Assembly (NCBI RefSeq): GCF_021653995.1
Contig: NZ_JAJJOZ010000002.1
Coordinates: 124,001 to 188,000 of the forward strand
Length of the DNA: 64,000 nucleotides
Origin: Allopusillimonas lactea
GTDB taxonomy: Bacteria; Pseudomonadota; Gammaproteobacteria; Burkholderiales; Burkholderiaceae_B
Reading direction: 5' to 3'
Positions 36,690-45,393 of this stretch are shown in pieces. The translations under genes were made by a program, and so were the position numbers. The notes under the pieces were generated by a model. It was not told the origin of the DNA, made no database searches, and worked only from the letters and a program-made list of their open reading frames with translations. Position 1 is the first letter of the stretch; each line of letters opens with the position of its first letter.

Positions 36690-36914
36690 ATGACCGATGA
36701 CATCAACCGCCTCGCGCGGCGCAAGCTTAATTTCTTCCAGACGATGAAGGCGGTAGCGTGGGGTTTTTTCGGGGTGCGCAAGGGCAAGGGCTACAACGAG
36801 GATATCTCCAGCCTGAACCCGGTGCACCTCATCATTGCGGGCGTCATTGCCGCAGTGGTGTTTGTGGTGGGGCTGGTCCTGATTGCACGCTGGCTGACGT
36901 CCAGTCTGGCCTGA
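36690..36914 (+). CDS. DUF2970 small membrane protein
   Basis: The 74-residue protein MTDDINRLARRKLNFFQTMK has a soluble head and one membrane helix near the C-terminus (about 47-70). The segment KAVAWGFFGVRKGKGYNED is the DUF2970 hallmark, seen mainly beside oxidase genes of betaproteobacteria. ATG 36690 is preferred over a TTG at 36681. The function is unknown; the context suggests oxidase assembly. Confidence 0.85.
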   Translation: MTDDINRLARRKLNFFQTMKAVAWGFFGVRKGKGYNEDISSLNPVHLIIAGVIAAVVFVVGLVLIARWLTSSLA

Positions 36915-36950
36915 AACATTAAATTATTCGAACATTCGCAGGAGAACACC

Positions 36951-37826
36951 ATGAGTGCAAGTCACTCGGCTCAGGGGAAAGAGGCACCTTACTATTACGT
37001 GCCGGCCGATTCGAAACACCCGGTTCGTGCAAGTTTCTGCTTGCTGCTCACACTGTTGGGCGCGGCGATGTGGATCAACAGCTCACAGGTTGGCTTCTGG
37101 CTGTTCCTGGTCGGTATTCTGGGCCTGTTCACCGTGTTGTATGGCTGGTTCGGCGATGCGATTCGCGAATCCGAAGGCGGCCTGAACAGCGCGCGCGTCG
37201 ATCACTCCTACCGTTGGAGCATGGCTTGGTTTATCTTTTCCGAGGTCATGTTCTTTGCCGCTTTCTTCGGTTCGCTGTGGTATGCGCGCGAAGTCACGAC
37301 GCCCTGGCTCAGCGACCTGGATCACCAAACGCTGCTGTGGCCAAACTTCAGCGGCGCCTGGCCGAACTTCGGCCCGGCCGGTACGGTACCCGAATTCCAG
37401 ACCGTAGGCCCGTTCTGGCTGCCCACCATCAACACCGCGCTGCTGCTGACGTCGGGGCTGACGCTTACGATTTCGCACCATGCGCTGCGTGCCAGCAACC
37501 GCGGCAAGGCGATCTTCTGGCTGGCGCTCACCGTCATTCTGGGCGCATCATTCGTGGCGTGCCAGGCGTATGAGTACCACCATGCCTACACCGACCTGAA
37601 CCTGCGGTTCAATTCAGGTGCTTATGGGTCGCTGTTTTACATGCTGACGGGCTTCCATGGCTTCCACGTGATTCTGGGCGCCACCTTTCTTACTGTTATT
37701 CTCGTGCGCCTGATCAGGGGCCACTTCACAGCCGACCATCACTTCGGTTTCGAAGGCGCGGCCTGGTACTGGCACTTTGTCGACGTTGTGTGGCTGGGCC
37801 TGTATTTGTTCGTATACTGGTTCTGA
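36951..37826 (+). CDS. ctaE: Cytochrome c oxidase subunit III
   Basis: The 291-residue protein has seven membrane helices. Conserved stretches include RWSMAWFIFSEVMFFAAFFGSLWYAR, LTGFHGFHVILG and WYWHFVDVVWLGLYLFVYW. Subunit III stabilises proton uptake by subunit I. AGGAG precedes the ATG. A GC-rich terminator follows at 37873. Confidence 0.96.
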   Translation: MSASHSAQGKEAPYYYVPADSKHPVRASFCLLLTLLGAAMWINSSQVGFWLFLVGILGLFTVLYGWFGDAIRESEGGLNSARVDHSYRWSMAWFIFSEVMFFAAFFGSLWYAREVTTPWLSDLDHQTLLWPNFSGAWPNFGPAGTVPEFQTVGPFWLPTINTALLLTSGLTLTISHHALRASNRGKAIFWLALTVILGASFVACQAYEYHHAYTDLNLRFNSGAYGSLFYMLTGFHGFHVILGATFLTVILVRLIRGHFTADHHFGFEGAAWYWHFVDVVWLGLYLFVYWF

Positions 37827-37872
37827 CGGGCAACCGGTTGCCGCCCTTGGGGCGGCGGGCATTTCACACGCT

Positions 37873-37893
37873 AAGGCCGGCGCCGCCGGCCTT
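37873..37893. terminator. Hairpin between ctaE and the twin-TM gene
   Basis: AAGGCCGG (37873-37880) pairs with CCGGCCTT (37886-37893) over a 5-base loop, followed by TG-rich sequence on the plus side. It sits between convergent genes and could end both transcripts. The T-run is short. Confidence 0.6.
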
Positions 37894-37915
37894 TGTGCTG
37901 CGTAGCGTATACAGC

Positions 37916-38122
37916 CTAGCGGCCTGGGATGCCGGTGCTGTCGATCCAGCCCATATGGTGCGCGAACAGCACAAAAAGAAACAGCGCAATCGAGAGGCCG
38001 ATGCGCACAGTCAGCGCATTGACGGTGCGGTTGGTACCGCCCTTGTCGCGCATCAGGTAAACCAGGGCGGAGCCCAGGCTCCCGATAATGCCCAGGAAAA
38101 CCAAGATGACGATGATGCGCAT
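37916..38122 (-). CDS. Twin-transmembrane protein (DUF2909-like)
   Basis: This 68-residue protein begins MRIIVILVFLGIIGSLGSAL. It has two membrane helices (about 3-24 and 38-56) joined by a basic loop RDKGGTNRTVNALTVR, the pattern of the DUF2909 twin-TM family found in oxidase clusters of betaproteobacteria. It is reverse to its neighbours and starts 35 bases from SURF1. The function is unknown. Confidence 0.85.
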   Translation of the reverse strand: MRIIVILVFLGIIGSLGSALVYLMRDKGGTNRTVNALTVRIGLSIALFLFVLFAHHMGWIDSTGIPGR

Positions 38123-38156
38123 TATTTGCCTCCGAGAAATTTGAATTATCACAGAC

Positions 38157-39056
38157 ATGGTACGCCCACACATACGTTCTCGCACACTGGCCGCGCTGAT
38201 AGTGCTGGCCGTGATGGCAGCCGTGTTTGTGGCGCTGGGAAACTGGCAGTTGCGGCGCGCCGCCGAGCGCACCGCCTTGCGTGCAAGCATTGAAGCAGGC
38301 CGCGCCGCAGCGCCGTTGGTGCTGGACGCGGCCACGCCGCCTGCCGCGCTGCAGCCCTGGCGGCCGGCAAGCGTGCGCGGCACATGGCGGCCTGAGCTAA
38401 CGGTGTTGCTGGAAAATCGCAATCATGAAGGGCGTCCCGGCTACTGGGTGGCAACACCACTGCTGCTGCACGCGCACGAAAGTACAGCCGTGTTGGTATT
38501 GCGCGGTTGGCTACCCCGCTTTGGCGGCCCTGGGCCAGTTGGGCAGGCCGGGCAGCCGTCGGTGCAGCAGCCTCAAGAGGCGTCGGCTGCTCAGCGCCCG
38601 GCTGCGCGGTCGAATGCCTTTGGGGCCGAGGCTGACGCGCTGCGCGCCGATGCCATTGCACCCGGTTCGGGCGAGCACACCATACAGGGCGAACTGCTGG
38701 CGCGCGTACCGCGCCTGTTCGAGTTGGCATCATGGGCCGGCGGCGGCGCAGGGCTGCCCGTGCGGCTGCCGCGCGACAATGGCACCCTGCCCGTGCTTCA
38801 GAATCTAGACTTAGCCGACTACCAAGCTGCTACGGGTTTAAAATTGTTGCCAGCCGTGCTGGCGCAGACTGCGCCGCAAGACAGCGCGGCTTCATCAACG
38901 AACCAACCTGTATTGGTTCGCGACTGGCCCCAGCCTTCACTGGACGCCGACCAGAACCGCGGCTATGCGCTGCAATGGTTTGGCTTTGCCGCCATTGCTG
39001 CCGGGGCGTGGCTCACCATCGCCTGGCGCGCCCTGCGCCGGGCGCGCAAACCCTGA
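38157..39056 (+). CDS. SURF1-family cytochrome oxidase assembly protein
   Basis: The 299-residue protein has an N-terminal and a C-terminal membrane helix (about 10-28 and 270-290) flanking a periplasmic domain. LGNWQLRRAAER and NRNHEGRPGYWVATPL are SURF1 signatures. An Ala/Gln/Pro-rich insert at about 125-160 looks like low-complexity padding. SURF1 helps insert heme a into subunit I. The gene is divergent from the twin-TM gene and is followed by the SCO-like gene. Confidence 0.9.
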   Translation: MVRPHIRSRTLAALIVLAVMAAVFVALGNWQLRRAAERTALRASIEAGRAAAPLVLDAATPPAALQPWRPASVRGTWRPELTVLLENRNHEGRPGYWVATPLLLHAHESTAVLVLRGWLPRFGGPGPVGQAGQPSVQQPQEASAAQRPAARSNAFGAEADALRADAIAPGSGEHTIQGELLARVPRLFELASWAGGGAGLPVRLPRDNGTLPVLQNLDLADYQAATGLKLLPAVLAQTAPQDSAASSTNQPVLVRDWPQPSLDADQNRGYALQWFGFAAIAAGAWLTIAWRALRRARKP

Positions 39057-39073
39057 CTTTACAAGGATCCATT

Positions 39074-39718
39074 GTGTCCAGCACGAACTCCCAGCCTTCG
39101 CAAGGCGCGCCGCGACAGCGCTCGATGCTGCCGCTGTACCTGATCGTCTTGATCTGCCTTGCGCCCATTGCATTTGCCCTGTTGGCTTATTACGTGCCGG
39201 CCTTGGGCTTGCGCCCCGAGGGCCATACCAATTATGGCTCCTTGGTTGACCCACAGCGCCCGATGCCGGCTGCCACTGCACTGCCGCTCAAGACGCTGCA
39301 GGGTGAAGCCTTTGATCTGGCGAGCCTGAAGGGGCAGTGGGTGCTGGTAAGCGCCGACGCCGCAGCCTGCCCGGAATCGTGCGTGCGCAAACTGTTCATT
39401 CTGCGCAACTCGCACGCCAGCCAGGGCAAGGAGGTGGAGCGTTTATCGCGCGTATGGTTTGTGCTGGATGATGGCCAGGTTCCTGAGCAAGTGCTTGAGG
39501 CATACCAGGGTACGCACATGGTGCGTGTGCACCCAGACCGCCTGGCGGCCTTCCTGGCGCCTGATGCCACGCCTGCGGAGCGCGAGGCGGCTCTCAAGCA
39601 GCCAATGTGGATCATCGACCCGCTGGGCAACCTGATGATGCAATACCCAGCCGATGCGGAGCCGACCGCCGTACGCGACGACCTGCGCAAGTTGATCCGC
39701 AATTCACGCATAGGCTGA
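39074..39718 (+). CDS. SCO-like membrane-anchored thioredoxin-fold assembly protein
   Basis: The 214-residue protein has one N-terminal helix (about 20-40) and a periplasmic thioredoxin-like domain with CPESC, a copper/redox CxxxC motif like SCO1 but without the usual CPDVCP context. The start is taken as GTG 39074 after AAGGA; no better ATG exists before the helix. It is typical of the gene between SURF1 and ctaA in betaproteobacteria and is probably an oxidase assembly factor. Confidence 0.8.
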   Translation: MSSTNSQPSQGAPRQRSMLPLYLIVLICLAPIAFALLAYYVPALGLRPEGHTNYGSLVDPQRPMPAATALPLKTLQGEAFDLASLKGQWVLVSADAAACPESCVRKLFILRNSHASQGKEVERLSRVWFVLDDGQVPEQVLEAYQGTHMVRVHPDRLAAFLAPDATPAEREAALKQPMWIIDPLGNLMMQYPADAEPTAVRDDLRKLIRNSRIG

Positions 39719-39725
39719 TTCACGC

Positions 39726-40736
39726 ATGTCCCGCATTTTGCAGCGCTATCGCAAGACGGTTTTCCTGACGTGGTTTCTGACGCTGGACCTGATCATGTTC
39801 GGGGCGTTCGTGCGCCTGACTGATTCCGGGTTGGGCTGCCCGGACTGGCCGGGTTGTTACGGCAATGTCACGCCGTTCGGCGCCAGCGAGCATATCGAGC
39901 AGGCGCTGGCGTCCATGCCCTATGGCGCGGTCAGCCATTCCAAAGCCTGGATCGAGATGATCCACCGCTACGCGGGGTCCATCCTGGGCATGCTCATCAT
40001 TGCCATCGTGTACATGGCCTGGCGCTATCGCCGCGAGCTGGGGCATACGCCTCGGCTGGCGGCCTGGACGCTGGTGGCCGTGTGCGTGCAGGGCGCGTTT
40101 GGCGCCTGGACGGTCACACACCAGCTCATGCCGCTTGTGGTCACTACGCACCTGTTGGGCGGCATGCTGCTGCTGGGGCTGATGACCTGGCTGGCCGCCC
40201 GCGAGAAAACGCACGATTCGGTGCCGGCATTCGCGCTGCGTTGGCGCCCCTGGATTGCCGGCGCTCTGGTGCTGTTGTTTATACAGATCGCCCTGGGTGG
40301 CTGGGTCAGTACCAATTATGCGGCGCTGGCCTGCATGGATTTTCCCACCTGCCATGGGCAATGGGTGCCCGAGATGGATTTCCAGGGCGGCTATTCGCTG
40401 GTGCGCGGCCTGGGCGTGCTGCCATCGGGGGAGATGATCTCCCAGCAAGCGCTCACGGCTATTCATTGGGTGCATCGTAATTTCGCGTTTGTGGTGTTTG
40501 TGTATATGGCTGCGCTGGCACTGCGCCTGCAGGCCATACCCGGCCTGCGTGGGCCAGCCCGCCTGTTGCTCGCGCTGCTGTTTGTGCAGCTGCTCACAGG
40601 CCTGACCACAATCTTCTTTCAGTGGCCGCTGCTGATCGCGGTATTGCACAATGGTGGCGCGGCCGGGCTGACACTGGCCACCGTTACGTTGATGGTGCGG
40701 GTTTCACGGGCCGGGGAGGCTAAAATAGCGTCATGA
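39726..40736 (+). CDS. ctaA: Heme A synthase (CtaA/Cox15)
   Basis: The 336-residue protein has eight membrane helices. Conserved heme-ligand regions are MIHRYAGSILG, TTHLLGGMLL, AIHWVHRNFAF and the late ALFVQLLTG segment with VLHNGGAAG. It oxidises the C8 methyl group of heme O to make heme A. It overlaps ctaB by 4 bases (ATGA), so the two heme-modification enzymes are coupled. Confidence 0.94.
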   Translation: MSRILQRYRKTVFLTWFLTLDLIMFGAFVRLTDSGLGCPDWPGCYGNVTPFGASEHIEQALASMPYGAVSHSKAWIEMIHRYAGSILGMLIIAIVYMAWRYRRELGHTPRLAAWTLVAVCVQGAFGAWTVTHQLMPLVVTTHLLGGMLLLGLMTWLAAREKTHDSVPAFALRWRPWIAGALVLLFIQIALGGWVSTNYAALACMDFPTCHGQWVPEMDFQGGYSLVRGLGVLPSGEMISQQALTAIHWVHRNFAFVVFVYMAALALRLQAIPGLRGPARLLLALLFVQLLTGLTTIFFQWPLLIAVLHNGGAAGLTLATVTLMVRVSRAGEAKIAS

Positions 40737-41623
40737 CTACCGCCACTCTTTCTCACCAGTCGCTGCTGCGGCAGTACTTGGTGCTCACCAAGCCGCGTGT
40801 TACGCAACTAGCTGTATTTTGCGCCGTGATCGGTATGTTTCTTGCCACGCCGGGCATGCCCGACCTATGGCGCGTGCTGGCTGGCACTGTGGGCATCTGG
40901 CTGCTCGCCGCTGCCGCGTTTGCTGTTAACTGCCTGATCGAACAAGAAATCGACGCTCGCATGCTGCGCACCGCGCGGCGTGCCACGGCCCGCGGCACGA
41001 TCAGCAATGTTCAGGTGCTCATGTTTTCGGGCCTGTTGGGCGGCCTGGGCATGCTGGTGCTCTACACGTTGGTCAACCCGCTCACCATGTGGCTCACGTT
41101 TGCCACTTTCGTGGGTTATGCCATCATCTATACCGTCATTCTCAAGCCCCGCACCTCGCAAAACATTGTCATCGGCGGCTTGTCGGGCGCCATGCCGCCG
41201 GCGCTGGGCTGGGCTACGGTAGCTGACGCGGTGCCGGCCGAGGCATGGATACTCGTCCTGATCATCTTTATCTGGACGCCGCCGCATTTCTGGGCACTGG
41301 CCCTCTACCGCAACAACGATTATGCCAAGTCGGGGCTGCCAATGCTGCCTGTCACGCATGGCCAGTCATTCACGCGCCTGCACATCCTGCTCTACAGCCT
41401 GACACTCTTCGCCGCAACCATGCTGCCCTTTGTCGTGCGCATGAGCGGGCTGTTCTATCTTGCCTGCGCTGTTGTACTCAGCGGCACCTTTGTGGCGTAC
41501 GCATGGCGCCTGTATCGCAATTATTCCGACGCGCTCTCGCGCACGCTGTTTCGTTTCTCTATCTTGTATCTGGCGCTCCTGTTCGCAGCCTTGCTGGCAG
41601 ACCACTGGTTGGCGCTGGTATGA
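40733..41623 (+). CDS. ctaB: Protoheme IX farnesyltransferase (heme O synthase)
   Basis: The 296-residue UbiA-type prenyltransferase has nine membrane helices. It carries the proteobacterial motif NCLIEQEIDARMLRTARRAT and the second loop YRNNDYAKSGLPMLPV. It attaches farnesyl to protoheme, feeding CtaA. It is followed after 50 bases by a second SCO protein gene. Confidence 0.95.
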   Translation: MTTATLSHQSLLRQYLVLTKPRVTQLAVFCAVIGMFLATPGMPDLWRVLAGTVGIWLLAAAAFAVNCLIEQEIDARMLRTARRATARGTISNVQVLMFSGLLGGLGMLVLYTLVNPLTMWLTFATFVGYAIIYTVILKPRTSQNIVIGGLSGAMPPALGWATVADAVPAEAWILVLIIFIWTPPHFWALALYRNNDYAKSGLPMLPVTHGQSFTRLHILLYSLTLFAATMLPFVVRMSGLFYLACAVVLSGTFVAYAWRLYRNYSDALSRTLFRFSILYLALLFAALLADHWLALV

Positions 41624-41673
41624 CCCTCGTGCGCCCAAGGGCGCATCCCCGGTTTTTTGTAGTGGAAGGTTTC

Positions 41674-42282
41674 ATGTCTCGGTTCAATAGCAGGTTTTCT
41701 CAGGGGCGCCGTCTTCTGGCCGCTGCCACCGTAGTGTTAGCCACCGGGCTGGCAGCCTGCGGTGAAAAACCGCCGGCGTTTCGCGGCACGGATATATCGG
41801 GCACGCATTTGGGCAAGGATATGGCCATGCAGGATACTGCCGGCCAGCTACGTACACTGGCCGACTATAAAGGCAAGGTAACAGTGGTTTTCTTTGGCTA
41901 TACGCAGTGCCCCGATGTCTGCCCAACGTCAATGGTCACGCTGGGCCAGGCCGTGGAGACGCTGGGTAGCAATGCCGGCCAGGTACAGGTGCTGATGATC
42001 ACGGTGGATCCGGACCGCGACACGCCTGAAATCCTCGATGCCTACGTCAAGGCATTCAATCCGGCTTTCGTGGGCCTGCGCGGCACGCCACAGCAGACTG
42101 CTGACACGGCAAGATCATTCAAGGCCTTTTACGCCAAAGCCAAGGGCGCTGCGCCCGACCAGTACGCCATGGACCACGCGGCGTCGTATTACGTGCTGGA
42201 CAAGAAGGGCGAAGCGCGGGTGCTGATCAGCAACAATGCGTCGCCTGAAGACATCGCGCACGATCTCAAACAGCTGATGTAA
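41674..42282 (+). CDS. SCO1/SenC-family copper chaperone lipoprotein
   Basis: The 202-residue protein has a lipoprotein signal with lipobox LAAC (Cys about 29). Its thioredoxin-fold domain has the copper site CPDVCP and a distal His in DHAASYYV. It delivers copper to, or reduces, the CuA site of subunit II. Met 41674 (MSRFNSRFSQGRR) is chosen because it gives a proper signal peptide. Its stop is 67 bases from the end of the convergent antiporter gene. Confidence 0.92.
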   Translation: MSRFNSRFSQGRRLLAAATVVLATGLAACGEKPPAFRGTDISGTHLGKDMAMQDTAGQLRTLADYKGKVTVVFFGYTQCPDVCPTSMVTLGQAVETLGSNAGQVQVLMITVDPDRDTPEILDAYVKAFNPAFVGLRGTPQQTADTARSFKAFYAKAKGAAPDQYAMDHAASYYVLDKKGEARVLISNNASPEDIAHDLKQLM

Positions 42283-42349
42283 GCGGTGGTTGCCGCCGTT
42301 TGTTGTTGAGGCTGTGGCGCGGCCAATGGCAGTGCCACGCCGCCTGGCG

Positions 42350-44974
42350 TCACAGCTTGTTTACGACGGCTTCATCGCTTGAAGACGGGTTCGCCGGCCA
42401 GCCAATGGCCGTCTCATCGCTCGCCGGCGATGCATTCCCGGGTGGCTCATTCAGTTCGGGCAGCGGCTCGTGCTGACGTTCGCCCGACTGGAACTCGCGC
42501 CATACCTCCAGCGCGCGCAGGCGCTGCTTCACGATGGTGTCGATGCGCTCTTTAAGCGCAGGGTTGCGCTCCAGCAGCGTGTTGAAATCTTTTTCGCGCA
42601 ACATCAGCAGGCGGCTGTAGCCTAGCGAGGTTGCCTTCAGCTCAAACGTCGAACCAGTTGCCAGGCTGATTTCGCCAAAGATTTCACCCGTGCCGAGCTC
42701 GACGGTGGAGTGGTCGGGCAGGTGCAGTGTGACCGCGCCAGAGGCGACGATGTACATAGCCCGGTAGCGCCCGAACTGCATCGTAATTTCCTGGTCGGGC
42801 ACTGCTAGCCTGGGCTTGAGCACTTTGCACAGCGCCTGGATCTTCTCCTGCGGCAGCCTGTCGAACATAGGCACGCGCTTGATCAAGTCCGCCGCGGTCA
42901 TGGCGATGTCGAGGCTGGGGCGTTGTTGCACGTGCTCCCAGCGCGCTTCTGTTTGTTTGATCAAGTCTGCATACATTTCACCTGTGATCAGAAACTGCGA
43001 CAGCATGTCGCGGTAGCGCAGGCGCTCCAGGGCCCGCGCCATGCGGCCCAGGTAGGCTTCCTGGAGCCACAGGGCGAACTTGGGATACTGCAGGCTCATG
43101 GCCTGCAGGGCATGGTCGATCTGGGCCAGGCGGAATCTGTGTACGTCGGTGATCATGACGGTGGCCTCATCGCCCAGCAGCGGGGTGACTTCTTTCTGTG
43201 CAAACTCCACGATGTGGCGTGCCACGGTGCGCTTGCTCATCAGGTTGGTGAAACGCTTGGCCAGTTCACTGGCCAGCCAACCCTGGAAACCGAACAGGTA
43301 ATGCACGCGCAAGGCCATCCTGAAGGCTGGCGAATAGCGAAGGTCTGCCGCAACGGCCGAATGAAAACCTGCCAGCCCGCCTGCACGCACGGCGTCGCTC
43401 ATGCGTTCCGCGCGCGCTAGCAGGGATTCGGCTGCGCGCCAGTCCACAACCTGCGCCTTGAGCGTGTCGTAGAACATTTCTTCTTCGCGAGCAGCCAGTA
43501 TGCCCAGCCCGATCGCCACTTTCTGGTCCACCGTCAGGCGCACGAGCTCGCCGCCGTCAATGCTGGCTTGGGTAGCGTCGAACACCGCGTCCACACTGTT
43601 GCGCGCGTTATCGCCCAGGTGCTCTTGGCGTGCGATCTCGGCGGTGTGTTCGCGTATGTCCTCCAGCGCGACCACAACGGCTTGATTGCGCAGCACGCGC
43701 TCCAGCAGCGGTAGTTCGTTGAGCCGCAGTTTGCGGATGAGCGGCCGCAGGCTTGTGCCATTGACGAACAGGGTCAGCAGCACGAAACCAGTGGTGGCCA
43801 CGGCGATGAACTGACGTGCTTCATAAGGCACGTTGTGCTGTTCCGTTACCGCTAACGCCAATGCCAACGATACAGCGCCGCGCAGCCCGCCCCACCACAT
43901 CACGATGCGATACGAGCGGCTTACCTTGGTGCCGAAGCGCGTAAGGCCCAGCAGCGGCAGCATGCCAAATACCATGAAGCCGCGCGCCATCAGGGTGACC
44001 GCAAACAACAGCACGATCAACAATACCTGGGTCCAACTGATGTCGGCCATCATCCTGGGGATGAGCATGGCCGCGAACACAAAGATCAGCGAGTTAGCCC
44101 AGAAACCCAACTGTGCCCACGCGGCAGCCAACTGTTCGAAGGTGGCCGGCGACATGCGGGTGCGCCCTGTGGTGCCCACGACCAAGCCTGCAATCACGGT
44201 TGCCACCACGCCGGATACACCCAGATAGTGCTCGGAGATATAGAACGCGAGATAGGCCAGCGCGATGGTAAGGGTGATCTCGGCTGTAGGCCAACCCCGC
44301 AACGCAATGAACAGCCCGCTGGCCAGCCGACCCATGAGCAGGCCCGCCAACCCGCCGCCCAGGAAGCTGACGACAAAGCTGGAGAATATCTTGCCCGTGG
44401 AGATAGGCCCGCCGCTGAAAATGACCGACAGCAGCACTGTATAGAGCGCGATGGACGCGGCGTCGTTGAACAAGGATTCGCCTTCGACCAGCGTGGTCAA
44501 GCGCTTGGGCGCGCCAACATCGCGAAAAACGCCTACCACGGCGGCCGGATCGGTGGTGGCAACGATGGCGCCCAGCATCAGGCACACCACCAGTCCGTAA
44601 TCCGACACCATGCTCAGCGACATGCCGACTGCGACGGTGCAGACCACGACGGCGACGATAGCCATCATAAGGATGGGCCCGATGTCGTCCAGCAGGCGGC
44701 GCACGTTGAGCGCCAGCGCAGTTTCGAACAACAGGATGGGCAGGAAGACGAACAGGAAAGTCTCGGAAGAAACTTCGAAGTTCTGCAGGGAGTCGAGGAA
44801 GTCGGACATGACGACCGGCGCCCAGCTGTGCACGTGAATGATGAGGCCCAGCACAATGCCAACGATGGCAAGGAGTACGGAATAGGGCAAGCTGAGCCTG
44901 CCCGCGAGGGGCGGCATGAACGAAACCAGTGCGAGCAGGCCGGCGAGGCCAAATACCACGTGCCCGATATCCAT
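42350..44974 (-). CDS. CPA1-type Na+/H+ antiporter with C-terminal cyclic-nucleotide-binding-like domain
   Basis: The 874-residue protein has an N-terminal Na_H_exchanger domain (about 1-420, 12-13 helices) with the ion-binding ATTDPAAVV and EGESLFNDAAS segments. A long cytoplasmic region of helices follows (about 430-690). The CNMP-like beta-barrel lies at about 695-815 (IVASGAVTLHLP, GEIFGEISLATG). The lower-order layout resembles plant SOS1 and sperm NHE proteins. It lies downstream of a small-RNA-like element and rpoH. Confidence 0.9.
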   Translation of the reverse strand: MDIGHVVFGLAGLLALVSFMPPLAGRLSLPYSVLLAIVGIVLGLIIHVHSWAPVVMSDFLDSLQNFEVSSETFLFVFLPILLFETALALNVRRLLDDIGPILMMAIVAVVVCTVAVGMSLSMVSDYGLVVCLMLGAIVATTDPAAVVGVFRDVGAPKRLTTLVEGESLFNDAASIALYTVLLSVIFSGGPISTGKIFSSFVVSFLGGGLAGLLMGRLASGLFIALRGWPTAEITLTIALAYLAFYISEHYLGVSGVVATVIAGLVVGTTGRTRMSPATFEQLAAAWAQLGFWANSLIFVFAAMLIPRMMADISWTQVLLIVLLFAVTLMARGFMVFGMLPLLGLTRFGTKVSRSYRIVMWWGGLRGAVSLALALAVTEQHNVPYEARQFIAVATTGFVLLTLFVNGTSLRPLIRKLRLNELPLLERVLRNQAVVVALEDIREHTAEIARQEHLGDNARNSVDAVFDATQASIDGGELVRLTVDQKVAIGLGILAAREEEMFYDTLKAQVVDWRAAESLLARAERMSDAVRAGGLAGFHSAVAADLRYSPAFRMALRVHYLFGFQGWLASELAKRFTNLMSKRTVARHIVEFAQKEVTPLLGDEATVMITDVHRFRLAQIDHALQAMSLQYPKFALWLQEAYLGRMARALERLRYRDMLSQFLITGEMYADLIKQTEARWEHVQQRPSLDIAMTAADLIKRVPMFDRLPQEKIQALCKVLKPRLAVPDQEITMQFGRYRAMYIVASGAVTLHLPDHSTVELGTGEIFGEISLATGSTFELKATSLGYSRLLMLREKDFNTLLERNPALKERIDTIVKQRLRALEVWREFQSGERQHEPLPELNEPPGNASPASDETAIGWPANPSSSDEAVVNKL

Positions 44975-45050
44975 GTGTAGCGGCGTTTAGTATGCGAGGA
45001 GTCTCAAGCATACTTTCTTTGCCAGTATGGTGGCGGTGCGGACGGGCATA

Positions 45051-45078
45051 AAAATGGGACACCCATGCAGGTGTCCCA
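45051..45078 (-). terminator. Rho-independent terminator of the candidate small RNA
   Basis: TGGGACACC (45078-45070 on the reverse strand) pairs perfectly with GGTGTCCCA (45063-45055) over a 6-base loop and is followed by TTTTTA. It lies 77 bases upstream of the antiporter start, so the antiporter needs its own promoter below it or read-through. Confidence 0.75.
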
Positions 45079-45167
45079 AAAACATCCACTTCAATAGGGA
45101 GGGGAAGAGGAGAAGCCGAAGTGGATGGAGAACAATGGCTCGCGCATCGCAGCAGAAGCTTTGTTCA
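45051..45167 (-). ncRNA. Candidate small RNA with C/U-rich loop, downstream of rpoH
   Basis: On the reverse strand a perfect 10-bp stem CATCCACTTC/GAAGTGGATG (45127-45118 and 45092-45083) holds a 25-base loop rich in CUCCUC and CCCUCCC, complementary to Shine-Dalgarno sequences. Three bases later a perfect 9-bp terminator hairpin (45078-45055) runs into TTTTTA. A weak promoter (TTGAAC, 18-base spacer, CCTAAT at 45179-45174) would start an RNA of about 117 bases near 45167. Isolation between two terminators supports a free RNA. The exact 5' end is a guess. Confidence 0.5.
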
Positions 45168-45344
45168 CAGTGAATTAGGCTACGCGGGAATGGGGAAGTT
45201 CAATTTTTTGGGGCGAATGAGTAAGATATTGTTTCTCAATTCAATCCGTGGGCGACCCCGAAGGGGCAATACGCACGGGTGCGGGCGCTGCCGCAGCCTG
45301 CCCCGTCATGGCGCTCGGGTTAAGAAACGACATCTTCGGGCAAT

Positions 45345-45377
45345 AAAAAAGGCCGCACTTGTTACCGAAGCGCGGCC
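45345..45377 (-). terminator. Rho-independent terminator of rpoH
   Basis: On the reverse strand GGCCGCGCTT (45377-45368) pairs with AAGTGCGGCC (45360-45351; one G-U pair) and is followed by six T. It lies 17 bases after the rpoH stop codon and separates rpoH from the downstream small-RNA candidate. Confidence 0.85.
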
Positions 45378-45393
45378 GGGAAGCTGGGAAGAA

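Noticed and set aside
33528..36827. Reverse-strand open frame of 1099 codons across ctaC and ctaD
   Set aside because: It is fully antisense to two certain oxidase genes. Its composition is rich in His, Arg, Gly and Gln with no domain, typical of a shadow frame in G/C-rich DNA.
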